A stretch of 64,000 nucleotides of DNA from an uncultured Paraprevotella sp. (GTDB lineage Bacteria > Bacteroidota > Bacteroidia > Bacteroidales > Bacteroidaceae). Position 1 is the stretch's first letter; each line of letters opens with the position of its first letter. Below the pieces are notes generated by a model. That model was given only the letters and a program-made list of their open reading frames with translations, was not told the DNA's origin and searched no databases. The stretch is from assembly GCA_910586505.1 (NCBI GenBank), contig CAJUGV010000006.1:276-64275 (forward strand), in the 5' to 3' direction. A program made the translations under genes and the position numbers. Positions 1-7,225 of this stretch are shown piece after piece.

Positions 1-55
1 AACCCTGGACCCATTGATTAAGAGTCAATTGCTCTACCAACTGAGCTAAGGACGC
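1..55 (-). tRNA. tRNA-Lys (CTT), cut by the window edge
   Basis: Read on the minus strand this is the 5' part of a tRNA: acceptor strand GCGTCCT, D-arm AGCTCAGTTGGTAGAGC, and an anticodon loop CTCTTAA that gives anticodon CTT (Lys). The T-arm is interrupted by the start of the window. It is identical, over the part seen, to the complete copy that lies 14 bases away. Confidence 0.93.
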
Positions 56-69
56 CTATGCAACCGATG

Positions 70-142
70 TACGCCCTCAGGGATTCGAACCCTGGACCCA
101 TTGATTAAGAGTCAATTGCTCTACCAACTGAGCTAAGGACGC
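70..142 (-). tRNA. tRNA-Lys (CTT)
   Basis: A complete 73-nt cloverleaf on the minus strand. The acceptor stem pairs GCGTCCT with AGGGCGT (G-U at the first pair), the discriminator is A, the T-loop is TTCGAAT, and the anticodon loop CTCTTAA gives CTT for lysine. CCA is not encoded (ACA follows). It is the first of two tandem copies. A consensus promoter lies 23 bases upstream of its 5' end. Confidence 0.96.
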
Positions 143-164
143 ATCATCTTTGTTTTTGCGAGTG

Positions 165-196
165 CAAAGTTAAGTACTTTTGTTAAAACAACCAAA
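165..196 (-). promoter_or_regulatory. Promoter of the tRNA-Lys pair
   Basis: On the minus strand a -33 box TTTG (193-196) and a -7 box TAACTTTG (165-172) are separated by 20 bases. Both match the Bacteroidetes primary sigma consensus TTTG-N19-21-TAnnTTTG. The implied start is about 15 bases upstream of the mature tRNA. Confidence 0.75.
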
Positions 197-214
197 CTTT
201 TCGCACTCTTTTTC

Positions 215-1024
215 TCATCTTTTTTGCAGTTCGTAGATTCCTGAAGGTATACGACGTTTCAAAACGTCTAATTCAAAATCCTTACCTGCAATTATACCGC
301 ATGAGCGCAAATGGGCATCAACTGTCTTACGCGCCAATTCCGGATGATTATTCTCTTCACTGATATGACACAACCATACATGCCGCAATCCTTCCGTTAT
401 GCTATCAACCAGCACTTGTGCAGCAGACTTGTTACTCAGATGTCCGTTATTCCCGCTGATCCGTCCTTTCAGATAAGCCGGATACGGCCCCATCATCAGC
501 ATATCCTCGTCATGGTTGGCTTCAAGTACAAGATAGTTGGCTTTGGCAATATACCCACCGAATTCTTCAGTAACATGTCCCGCATCCGTTATCAGACAGA
601 AGTTCACATCTTCATATTGCACGCTATAACCCACATTGTCAGAACTGTCATGAGGAACATCGAATGGTATTATCCTGAACTGCTCCAGCGTTAACTCTTC
701 TCCTTTATTTAATATGCACACATGTTCTGATTTCAGTTTCGGATTCACACAATAATTTCTCTGAATACCTTCATGCACACGTTCTGTCGCAAAGACCGGA
801 ATATCAAACTCATTCGCCAGGCTCCCCACAGACTTGATATGATCCGCATGGTCATGCGTGATCAGAACTGCTTTAATTTGTTTCAAGGAAAGCCCGTAAG
901 TATGAAAGTGTTTCTTTAGTGTTCGTATTCCTATTCCGGCGTCTATTAATATCCCATAGTTTTCTGAAAAGAGAAAGTAACTGTTACCGCTACTGCCGCT
1001 CCCCAGGCAAATAAACTTCAGCAT
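215..1024 (-). CDS. MBL-fold metallo-hydrolase, WalJ/YycJ type
   Basis: A 269-residue protein of the metallo-beta-lactamase superfamily. The metal-binding motif HxHxDH is seen at H57, H59, D61, H62 (THDHADH). The N-terminus MLKFICLGSGSSGNS is typical of the WalJ/YycJ branch, which is a DNA-directed nuclease or phosphodiesterase in some firmicutes; the function in Bacteroides is not established. The open frame extends 41 codons further upstream, but a consensus promoter at 1044-1075 falls inside that extension, so the ATG at 1024 is chosen. It is a single gene downstream of, and in line with, the tRNA-Lys pair. Confidence 0.88.
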   Translation of the reverse strand: MLKFICLGSGSSGNSYFLFSENYGILIDAGIGIRTLKKHFHTYGLSLKQIKAVLITHDHADHIKSVGSLANEFDIPVFATERVHEGIQRNYCVNPKLKSEHVCILNKGEELTLEQFRIIPFDVPHDSSDNVGYSVQYEDVNFCLITDAGHVTEEFGGYIAKANYLVLEANHDEDMLMMGPYPAYLKGRISGNNGHLSNKSAAQVLVDSITEGLRHVWLCHISEENNHPELARKTVDAHLRSCGIIAGKDFELDVLKRRIPSGIYELQKR

Positions 1025-1043
1025 AACCGTATTTTTATTTATG

Positions 1044-1075
1044 CAAATATACGAAAACATGCAGGAACGGACAAA
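1044..1075 (-). promoter_or_regulatory. Promoter of the WalJ-type gene
   Basis: The minus strand shows TTTG (1072-1075), a 20-base spacer, then TATATTTG (1044-1051), which fits TTTG-N19-21-TAnnTTTG. The predicted start lies about 13 bases before the ATG at 1024 and fixes the gene start. Confidence 0.75.
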
Positions 1076-1146
1076 TATTTCTCGCCAGCCAACCGGATTT
1101 AATAAAATTGCTTCTCCTTTTAATTGGCCGTTGCCATGAAAAGACA

Positions 1147-1154
1147 TATATTTG
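1147..1154 (+). promoter_or_regulatory. -7 box for the small lipoprotein gene
   Basis: TATATTTG matches TAnnTTTG. An imperfect -33 element (ATTG, 1123-1126) is 20 bases upstream. The leader to the ATG at 1224 would be about 62 nt. Confidence 0.5.
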
Positions 1155-1223
1155 TCTCACGTTTGTTTCACCGTCTTGTAATAAGAAACCACAAAATATT
1201 ATCATAAAACCCAATAAGAAACG

Positions 1224-1667
1224 ATGAAAAGAAAAAACTTCCTCATAATAGGAATTTTAAGCAGTCTCCTACTACTGGGATGCGCAAGCAACGAGAAAGA
1301 AAAAGTCACAGCATGTGCCATAGAATTTGCACATGACTTTTTCAACCTACACTTTGACAAAGCGGTTCAAAATTGCACTTCGGAATCTCGCAAATGGATA
1401 GAATTTTATGCATCGAACATTACGGAGGAAGATATGGAAGTCATTCGCAACTTTCCGGAAGCCCCCTATGTAATGACCGCAGATTGTCTGCAAATCAATG
1501 ACAGTACGGCTACTGTCCGTTGCATCATATGCAACACGCTCGCCACTGACTCATTGGAGCAAAGGAAAGGACATATCATTCCTGAAAGAAATATTCTCAT
1601 CCCCATGTGGAAAAACGGTAGCAGATGGACTGTCAGAATGGAAGGCCCACTGCAAAATGCAAGGTAA
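1224..1667 (+). CDS. Small predicted lipoprotein, unknown function
   Basis: A 147-residue protein with a signal peptide ending in the lipobox LLLLGC (Cys at about residue 19), so it is probably anchored to a membrane. The mature part has an early stretch with several Cys residues (TACAIEF, QNCTSE, ADCLQ, RCIICN). Its size and layout resemble small DUF4878-like or NTF2-like lipoproteins, but this is only an impression. No acidic stretch follows the lipidated Cys (CASNE), so nothing suggests surface export. The 3' end overlaps the convergent TamL-type gene by 35 bases. Confidence 0.75.
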   Translation: MKRKNFLIIGILSSLLLLGCASNEKEKVTACAIEFAHDFFNLHFDKAVQNCTSESRKWIEFYASNITEEDMEVIRNFPEAPYVMTADCLQINDSTATVRCIICNTLATDSLEQRKGHIIPERNILIPMWKNGSRWTVRMEGPLQNAR

Positions 1668-3948
1668 AATCCCGTCTGAAATCCGGATGAACAATCGGAT
1701 AATGATTGCGTATATCGGTATAAGCCGGGTGAATAGCTTTCATTCCCCCATCCAGGCGTAAAATAAAATAATCGAAGTTCAAGCGTATCCCAAGACCATA
1801 AGAAACCGCAATTTCACGCCAGAAACTACGCAAGCGGAACTGTCCGCCGGGCTGTTCCTCATAACTGCGAATGGTCCAGATATTACCGGCATCAATAAAA
1901 AACGCACCATGCAATTTCCAAAACAGAAAAGTCCGGTACTCCGCATTCAGGTCTAGTTTGATATCACCAGTCTGGTTAATAAAGTCGATACGTCCGTCTC
2001 CTCCCATAAAGCGACCCGGACCCAGTTCTCTCACAGACCATCCGCGCACACTGTTGGCCCCGCCACTGAAATAGCGCTTCTCGTAAGGCAATATAGTAGA
2101 ATTGCCATACGGATAAGCTACACCTGCACCTATATGGAGAGCTAACGAATTCCGGTCGTCGAAACGGAAACTCTTGCTAATATCAAAATCTCCTTTTATA
2201 TATTGCGCGTATGCTATGTTAAACAACGTATACTGCCCCTGCTCATTATGTTCCGCTCCGAAAAGGTTGGAACACCCATACAGTACATTACCCGCCGACT
2301 CCACATTGAAACGAATCCCTAAAGCATTGCTGCCGTAGTCCGATATATTCGTAGAGTTGCGTTGCGAGTTATAAGTGAAACTATATCCCATACGCATGAT
2401 GAAAAGGTTCTCATAATTATACCGGAGAATGGCATTACGATCAGTTTCATCTTCCAGATAATCATGCCGGAAAGTCTCCGAAATCCATGGCATAAAGACA
2501 TAATTCAAATCCACCACATCAATACGATGACGTATTAAACCGTTAGGACTTTGCCAACGACAACGGAGAGCTGAGGTGAGCACGCGCCTGTGAAACTCCG
2601 GTCGGTTTTGAGAATCATAAAGCAACGAGATCTCGGAAGAAGCACGCATGAGCCCACGTTTCCGTCCATCAAAACGAAACAGTCGGATATTGGGAAAGGT
2701 AAGACCGGCCTCTACACTTATCTCCATATAGTTCTGGTCACTGTATCCCTCCAAACCGGTAATAGCCTCAAAAGCTCCACGTAACTTCAGCGACAACAAT
2801 TCCGATCCCCGAAAGAAATTCCGGTTCTGATATGTAAGCAATAAAGCAGCCCCTAAATCACCGGCAGAGTTCGTTCCCTCCAGTTCCGCCCCAAACGAAC
2901 GTTGTTTGTTCTCATGAACCGTCACATACGCATCAAGCATATCTGGGAGTGAATCATTCTCTGCCATTTTTATATTAGAGAACATTACGGCTCCTAATCG
3001 TCCGAAATTACCATAAGTACGCTGTACATCACGTTCCTTATATAAAAACCCCGGCTCGATCGCATTGTTATTTACAAAGAGCGAAGGACGAAATGCCAGC
3101 CTGCGTTTGTAATAAATTGGAAAACCATTGTAGTTTATACTATCCACCTGTGTAGTGTCCCTGCTCACTCCGAATGCAGACACATCACCGGAAAAAGAGA
3201 CACTATTGATTTTATAACGTCTATGGTACTCAGGTTGACTCTCGGCTGAAGCTTGATAAAGAGGTATCATCACATCTAGGTCTACCCCATAATCTCCTGC
3301 ACAAGTATCTGCTTCGAAGCGCACATATTCTTTGTTAAACTTATAATAACCGCTATTCTGCAGACGGCTGCTGATACGCCCCCGCTCCGCATCCAACACA
3401 TTCAGATCAAAAGGCATACCGGGCTGCAGAAGCGAAAGTCCCGCATGTTCATGCACAATACGCGCCACCATTGAATCTGCAATCAGATAACGGATATTCC
3501 TTACCTTATACTGTATACCGGGAGACACTTCATACATCAATCTTACCTTCTTTCCCTTCACCGTCTTTTTTTGATCCACACGGGCATGAAGATAGCCCAT
3601 ATTGTTCACCGCCCCCAACATATTCTCACCTGAACGGTTGGCCTGTACACTGTCAAATACGACGGGAGCCTCACCTACTCTTTGCAGAAAACGATTGATA
3701 CGCTTTGTTGTATCGCGTCCCGAGAGCGCATACGGTCCCATCGGCACTTTCAGCAGACTGAACCATTTGGAATTGGGATGCTGGCGGACATATCCTTTCA
3801 GGGGATTCACGTCAAGCTTTTTATCCGTAGACTTCACTCCCACACTCTCAAGCATGTATTCGCCTTCGGATATGAACTTCGTTGCCGAACAAGCGCTCAG
3901 CAAAACAATAACAATCATCCCAGCTATACCACTCCAAAGTTTCTGCAT
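1633..3948 (-). CDS. tamL: TamL-type outer-membrane assembly lipoprotein (BamA/TamA superfamily)
   Basis: A 771-residue protein with an N-terminal lipobox (LLSAC), POTRA-like region over the first ~350 residues, and a C-terminal beta-barrel ending in ...LHFAVGLPF with a terminal Phe, as in Omp85 proteins. Omp85 hallmarks are present near the end (FSGGANSVRGW; GPGRFMGGD). In Bacteroidetes the TamA counterpart is a lipoprotein called TamL, which works with TamB in moving proteins or lipids to the outer membrane; no tamB is in this window. The first ATG (3957) would be almost at the predicted transcription start, so the ATG at 3948 (MQKLW) is preferred. It is divergent from the RNA methyltransferase gene. 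Confidence 0.85.
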   Translation of the reverse strand: MQKLWSGIAGMIVIVLLSACSATKFISEGEYMLESVGVKSTDKKLDVNPLKGYVRQHPNSKWFSLLKVPMGPYALSGRDTTKRINRFLQRVGEAPVVFDSVQANRSGENMLGAVNNMGYLHARVDQKKTVKGKKVRLMYEVSPGIQYKVRNIRYLIADSMVARIVHEHAGLSLLQPGMPFDLNVLDAERGRISSRLQNSGYYKFNKEYVRFEADTCAGDYGVDLDVMIPLYQASAESQPEYHRRYKINSVSFSGDVSAFGVSRDTTQVDSINYNGFPIYYKRRLAFRPSLFVNNNAIEPGFLYKERDVQRTYGNFGRLGAVMFSNIKMAENDSLPDMLDAYVTVHENKQRSFGAELEGTNSAGDLGAALLLTYQNRNFFRGSELLSLKLRGAFEAITGLEGYSDQNYMEISVEAGLTFPNIRLFRFDGRKRGLMRASSEISLLYDSQNRPEFHRRVLTSALRCRWQSPNGLIRHRIDVVDLNYVFMPWISETFRHDYLEDETDRNAILRYNYENLFIMRMGYSFTYNSQRNSTNISDYGSNALGIRFNVESAGNVLYGCSNLFGAEHNEQGQYTLFNIAYAQYIKGDFDISKSFRFDDRNSLALHIGAGVAYPYGNSTILPYEKRYFSGGANSVRGWSVRELGPGRFMGGDGRIDFINQTGDIKLDLNAEYRTFLFWKLHGAFFIDAGNIWTIRSYEEQPGGQFRLRSFWREIAVSYGLGIRLNFDYFILRLDGGMKAIHPAYTDIRNHYPIVHPDFRRDFTLHFAVGLPF

Positions 3949-3965
3949 AAATGCCATTTAACGTA

Positions 3966-3973
3966 CAAAAATA
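3966..3973 (-). promoter_or_regulatory. -7 box for the TamL-type gene
   Basis: The minus strand reads TATTTTTG, a match to TAnnTTTG. No -33 box is obvious. The predicted start is close to 3959, which argues for translation from 3948 rather than 3957. Confidence 0.5.
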
Positions 3974-4049
3974 CATCATTTTTCTCAATAAAGGAGTTTC
4001 CGCAACCACAAAAACAAGCATAGGCACACGCTATTCGAAAATAACTTCT

Positions 4050-4057
4050 TAGATTTG
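4050..4057 (+). promoter_or_regulatory. -7 box for the TrmH-family gene
   Basis: TAGATTTG matches TAnnTTTG and sits 19 bases before the ATG at 4077, giving a leader of about 13 nt. Confidence 0.5.
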
Positions 4058-4076
4058 CATCATAAATACAATCTGC

Positions 4077-4862
4077 ATGATAAGCAAGAACAGAATCAAA
4101 CTCATCCGGTCACTGGAACAGAAAAAACATCGTAAAGAAAGCCTCCTTTTCATAGCCGAAGGACATAAACTGGTAGAGGATCTGCTACCGGCCTTCGAAT
4201 GCATCTACATAGCGGCACGCAAAGAATGGTTGGATAGCCGGGCACTGGATTTGAAACTACTTACCGGCAACGACACCACCGAAATACAGGAAGTTTCGGA
4301 TAATGAGTTGCGCAAAGCCAGCCTGCAAAAGAACCCGCAGGACATACTAGCCATATTCCGGCAACGGCCCGAAACCGCAGACCCATACCACCTACTGAAA
4401 GAGCAGCTTTGCATAGGCCTGGACGGCGTACAGGACCCCGGCAATCTAGGCACTATCATACGCATTGCCGACTGGTTCGGCATCGAACATATATTTTGTT
4501 CACCGGATACGGCCGACCTCTATAATCCTAAAACAGTACAAGCTACGATGGGAGCCATGGCACGTGTTCATGTACACTATACTCCACTCACCGATTTACT
4601 TCAATCGGTCGAAAAAGAGGTTCCCATCTACGGCACGTTTCTTGACGGAAAAGACATTTACACTTCGGAATTAAGTTCAAACGGACTGATCGTCATGGGA
4701 AACGAAGGTAACGGTATCAGTCCGGATACGGCTTCACTTATCAACCGCCGCCTGTTCATTCCCAATTTTCCCGCCGGACGTTCCACTTCAGAAAGTCTGA
4801 ACGTAGCCGTAGCCACTGCCATCACCTGCGCAGAGTTCAGACGACGCGACTCCATTTCCTGA
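4077..4862 (+). CDS. TrmH/SpoU-family RNA 2'-O-methyltransferase
   Basis: A 261-residue protein with an N-terminal substrate-binding domain (IRSLEQKKHRKESLLFIAEG) and a C-terminal SPOUT methyltransferase domain. The three SpoU motifs are readable: DPGNLGTIIRIADWFG (motif 1), VMGNEGNGIS (motif 2) and STSESLNVAVATAI (motif 3), which form the knotted SAM site. It probably methylates a ribose in tRNA or rRNA; the target cannot be told from sequence. It is divergent from the TamL-type gene and overlaps the convergent small gene at 4837 by 26 bases. Confidence 0.92.
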   Translation: MISKNRIKLIRSLEQKKHRKESLLFIAEGHKLVEDLLPAFECIYIAARKEWLDSRALDLKLLTGNDTTEIQEVSDNELRKASLQKNPQDILAIFRQRPETADPYHLLKEQLCIGLDGVQDPGNLGTIIRIADWFGIEHIFCSPDTADLYNPKTVQATMGAMARVHVHYTPLTDLLQSVEKEVPIYGTFLDGKDIYTSELSSNGLIVMGNEGNGISPDTASLINRRLFIPNFPAGRSTSESLNVAVATAITCAEFRRRDSIS

Positions 4863-5160
4863 CTGGCACATAAATACTGCTATCCACCGGCATCCCCACA
4901 GCTTTCCATACTCGCAAAGCTGCATCATGCAGTTCCGATACACAAACTTTATGTTGCAAGGCGGCTATAGTATCCCCCGCCTGCGGCATAATGCCGTCGG
5001 GCAGAAGCATACATACACCACCCACCCACTCCGTAGCAGGCGTTTCTTCTTTCAGCGAATAATGTAAACGATAATAACCACAAAAATCAACCTCTACGGT
5101 TTGCATAACGGCAAACTTTCCTGAAGGCCAATGCACACGATGAAAAGCCAGTCTTCTCAT
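4837..5160 (-). CDS. Hypothetical 107-residue protein at the operon end
   Basis: A 107-residue ORF that follows the DUF4296 gene by 17 bases and is the last gene of the ileS operon. It has no signal peptide or membrane segment. The middle (GGVCMLLPDGIMPQAGDTIAAL) is beta-rich, and the end is basic (YVPVRKWSRVV). I do not recognise a family. The case for a real gene rests on its position, the ATG start and codon use like that of its neighbours. The 3' end overlaps the convergent methyltransferase gene. Confidence 0.68.
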   Translation of the reverse strand: MRRLAFHRVHWPSGKFAVMQTVEVDFCGYYRLHYSLKEETPATEWVGGVCMLLPDGIMPQAGDTIAALQHKVCVSELHDAALRVWKAVGMPVDSSIYVPVRKWSRVV

Positions 5161-5177
5161 ATATCACAGACACTTTT

Positions 5178-6173
5178 CTATCTACTCTTCGTCTGCTTCC
5201 GACTCATCGTTCCTTTTCTGTTCACAATCCGATAAGGTTTTTCTTTCACCACATCTATAGTATGCTTCACCTGACGCCCTTCCCGCAATTCGTCAGGTGA
5301 AAGGCGACGCGCCACCGTATCGGCCGGCAACTTCATTCTCACAGAATCTCCCACGGGCAGCACATCAATGCTGTCCGGCAATATTGCGGTAGTATCGGGC
5401 CGCATCTGCTGCTTATGCATACGCACAAGCATAATATCACTCATAATTAGCAAGCGAGGTTCTTTCTCTTCCTCGGCCAACTTAAAGTACACGAAACCGC
5501 CAATCTCGCGCACGGAATGCACAGAATCGCCTCCCAGCCGCAACTGCATCTGCCCGTTATTGTGAATCCGGAGTGTCGTTCCCACCGTAGAATCATTATC
5601 AAAACGTATATAAAAACCGGCATAAGCCTCACTCTGGCGACCGCGTCCCACATAGCGCGCATCAAAACGCCACAAGATATCATCGCCCCTGCGAAATGCA
5701 CTGTCCGCCTCCATGGAAAAATGCAGGCGGTCTTCCGTCATGTAGGGCTTCAACACGCGAAACGGCCGTTCATGCCATATATTGGCCGTATCTCCCTGTT
5801 CATCCAAGTTGGCAAAGACGTCGTCACTACCCGCCGGCGTACCCGATGCAGCCGCCTGCACTGTAAACCGTTCTTTCAGATTCCTGTAAATATCATTCAG
5901 ATAATTTGCATGTGCGGAATACCATATCATGGTGGAATCGAACTCGGCTTCGCTCACCCCATGCTTGATGAATACAGACTGTACATACTCGTAACGTTTG
6001 TAGTTCACACTGTCCCGCTCCATCTCTGCCATAGCCTGCGCCACATGGTAGTCATAAAGTAAGTCTTCCAACTCCGACGGCTGTATCAACCCTGACGGCA
6101 CACCCGGTTTGCAAGCGACAAACAGGATAACGCCACACACGATCTTACAAACTTCGCACCACCACTTCAACAT
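5178..6173 (-). CDS. DUF4296 lipoprotein
   Basis: A 331-residue protein with a signal peptide ending in a lipobox (LFVAC, Cys ~21) and then a helical domain with the features of DUF4296: PSELEDLLYDYHVAQAMAE, a conserved YxxVFxKHGVSEAEFDSTMIWYS stretch, and a short second half that is beta-rich. The C-terminus is very basic (RKGTMSRKQTKSR). DUF4296 proteins are widespread in Bacteroidetes and of unknown function. It lies 15 bases after lspA, and being a lipoprotein it is a client of that peptidase. Confidence 0.85.
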   Translation of the reverse strand: MLKWWCEVCKIVCGVILFVACKPGVPSGLIQPSELEDLLYDYHVAQAMAEMERDSVNYKRYEYVQSVFIKHGVSEAEFDSTMIWYSAHANYLNDIYRNLKERFTVQAAASGTPAGSDDVFANLDEQGDTANIWHERPFRVLKPYMTEDRLHFSMEADSAFRRGDDILWRFDARYVGRGRQSEAYAGFYIRFDNDSTVGTTLRIHNNGQMQLRLGGDSVHSVREIGGFVYFKLAEEEKEPRLLIMSDIMLVRMHKQQMRPDTTAILPDSIDVLPVGDSVRMKLPADTVARRLSPDELREGRQVKHTIDVVKEKPYRIVNRKGTMSRKQTKSR

Positions 6174-6188
6174 GCTACAAACTTTCGC

Positions 6189-6815
6189 TTATCCGGAAAT
6201 CCGCTTATTATAGAACAGCAGCAAGGCCAATATGCCGCAAGTGATCGCCGCATCAGCCAAATTGAATACCGGACTGAAGAACACAAAATGCTGTCCCCCT
6301 ACCCAAGGCATCCATGTCGGCCAGTTAGCATCTATAATAGGAAAATAAAACATATCTACCACCCGGCCATGGAACACACTTCCATATCCCGTACCGAACG
6401 GTACGAAGTGAGCTTTAAACGGAACCGGAGGATTATTGAAAATCAAACCGTAGAACACACAGTCGATAATATTGCCGGCTGCTCCCGCCACCACCAGGGA
6501 CATACAAGTCACAAAACCTGTAGGCACGCCTTTGCGTATCGCCCTAAAAAGAAAATACGCAATGACGGCCACGGCTATAATACGAAAGGAAGTCAGAAAC
6601 AACTTGTCAAAAAACTCCCACCCGAACGCCATACCCGGATTCTCGGTGAAGAGTATATAAAACCAGTTTGTTATCCGTATACGCTCATGCATATACATAC
6701 CGGTCTTCACTGCTATCTTTATCCACTGGTCTGCCACGAGCACCAGCAGAATGATCAGCAGCGCCAGACGCCCCTGCGTGAGCCATCCGAACATTCCTCC
6801 TTTCCTTGTCTTCAT
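6189..6815 (-). CDS. lspA: Lipoprotein signal peptidase
   Basis: A 208-residue inner-membrane aspartyl protease that removes signal peptides from diacylglyceryl prolipoproteins. Four hydrophobic segments are visible. The two catalytic Asp residues are D118 in GNIID and D188 in FNLADAAI. Other family marks are NPGMAFG near residue 60 and RVVDMFYFPI near 151. It is longer than the E. coli enzyme (164 residues), mainly from a loop between the motifs, as is usual for Bacteroidetes. Its ATG overlaps the stop of the DksA-like gene by one base (TAATG), so the two are probably translationally coupled. Confidence 0.96.
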   Translation of the reverse strand: MKTRKGGMFGWLTQGRLALLIILLVLVADQWIKIAVKTGMYMHERIRITNWFYILFTENPGMAFGWEFFDKLFLTSFRIIAVAVIAYFLFRAIRKGVPTGFVTCMSLVVAGAAGNIIDCVFYGLIFNNPPVPFKAHFVPFGTGYGSVFHGRVVDMFYFPIIDANWPTWMPWVGGQHFVFFSPVFNLADAAITCGILALLLFYNKRISG

Positions 6816-7192
6816 TACTTCTTCATATTTTTGGCTTCTATGCTCAACGTGGCATGAGGCACTACGCGCAGACGCTCCTTAGGAATCAGTTTACCGGTTT
6901 CCCTACAGATCCCATACGTTTTGTTCTCGATACGTACCAAAGCAGCCTCCAGCCCCTTGATAAACTTCTGCTGCCGGGCTGCCAGCATGGACAATTCTTC
7001 CTTCGACTGCGTATTCGCTCCTTCTTCCAATGCCTTGTATGTAGGTGACGTGTCGTCCACTCCATTGTTATCACTGTTCATCAGCGTTTTCATCATAGTC
7101 TCATACTCACCTCTTGCCACAGCCAGTTTCTTCAGAATCAATTCTTTGAACTCCGCCAGCTCTTCATCTCCATAACGAGTCTTCTCACTCAT
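6815..7192 (-). CDS. DksA/TraR-family protein without a Cys4 zinc site
   Basis: A 125-residue protein with the coiled-coil and C-terminal globular layout of DksA/TraR regulators, which enter the RNA polymerase secondary channel. The C-terminal signature is clear (YGICRETGKLIPKERLRVVPHAT), but of the four zinc-binding Cys of the E. coli protein only the first is kept; the others read T, S and A. An acidic pair near the coiled-coil tip may correspond to the DxxDxA motif (SDNNGVDDTS, ~39-48), but this is not exact. It lies 33 bases after ileS and overlaps lspA by one base. Confidence 0.88.
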   Translation of the reverse strand: MSEKTRYGDEELAEFKELILKKLAVARGEYETMMKTLMNSDNNGVDDTSPTYKALEEGANTQSKEELSMLAARQQKFIKGLEAALVRIENKTYGICRETGKLIPKERLRVVPHATLSIEAKNMKK

Positions 7193-7225
7193 AATACTAT
7201 TATTTAAAGGTTACTATTCTCGTTC

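Noticed and set aside
1025..1147. N-terminal extension of the WalJ-type gene
   Set aside because: A consensus promoter sits inside it and the sequence is not protein-like; homologues start at MLKFICLG.
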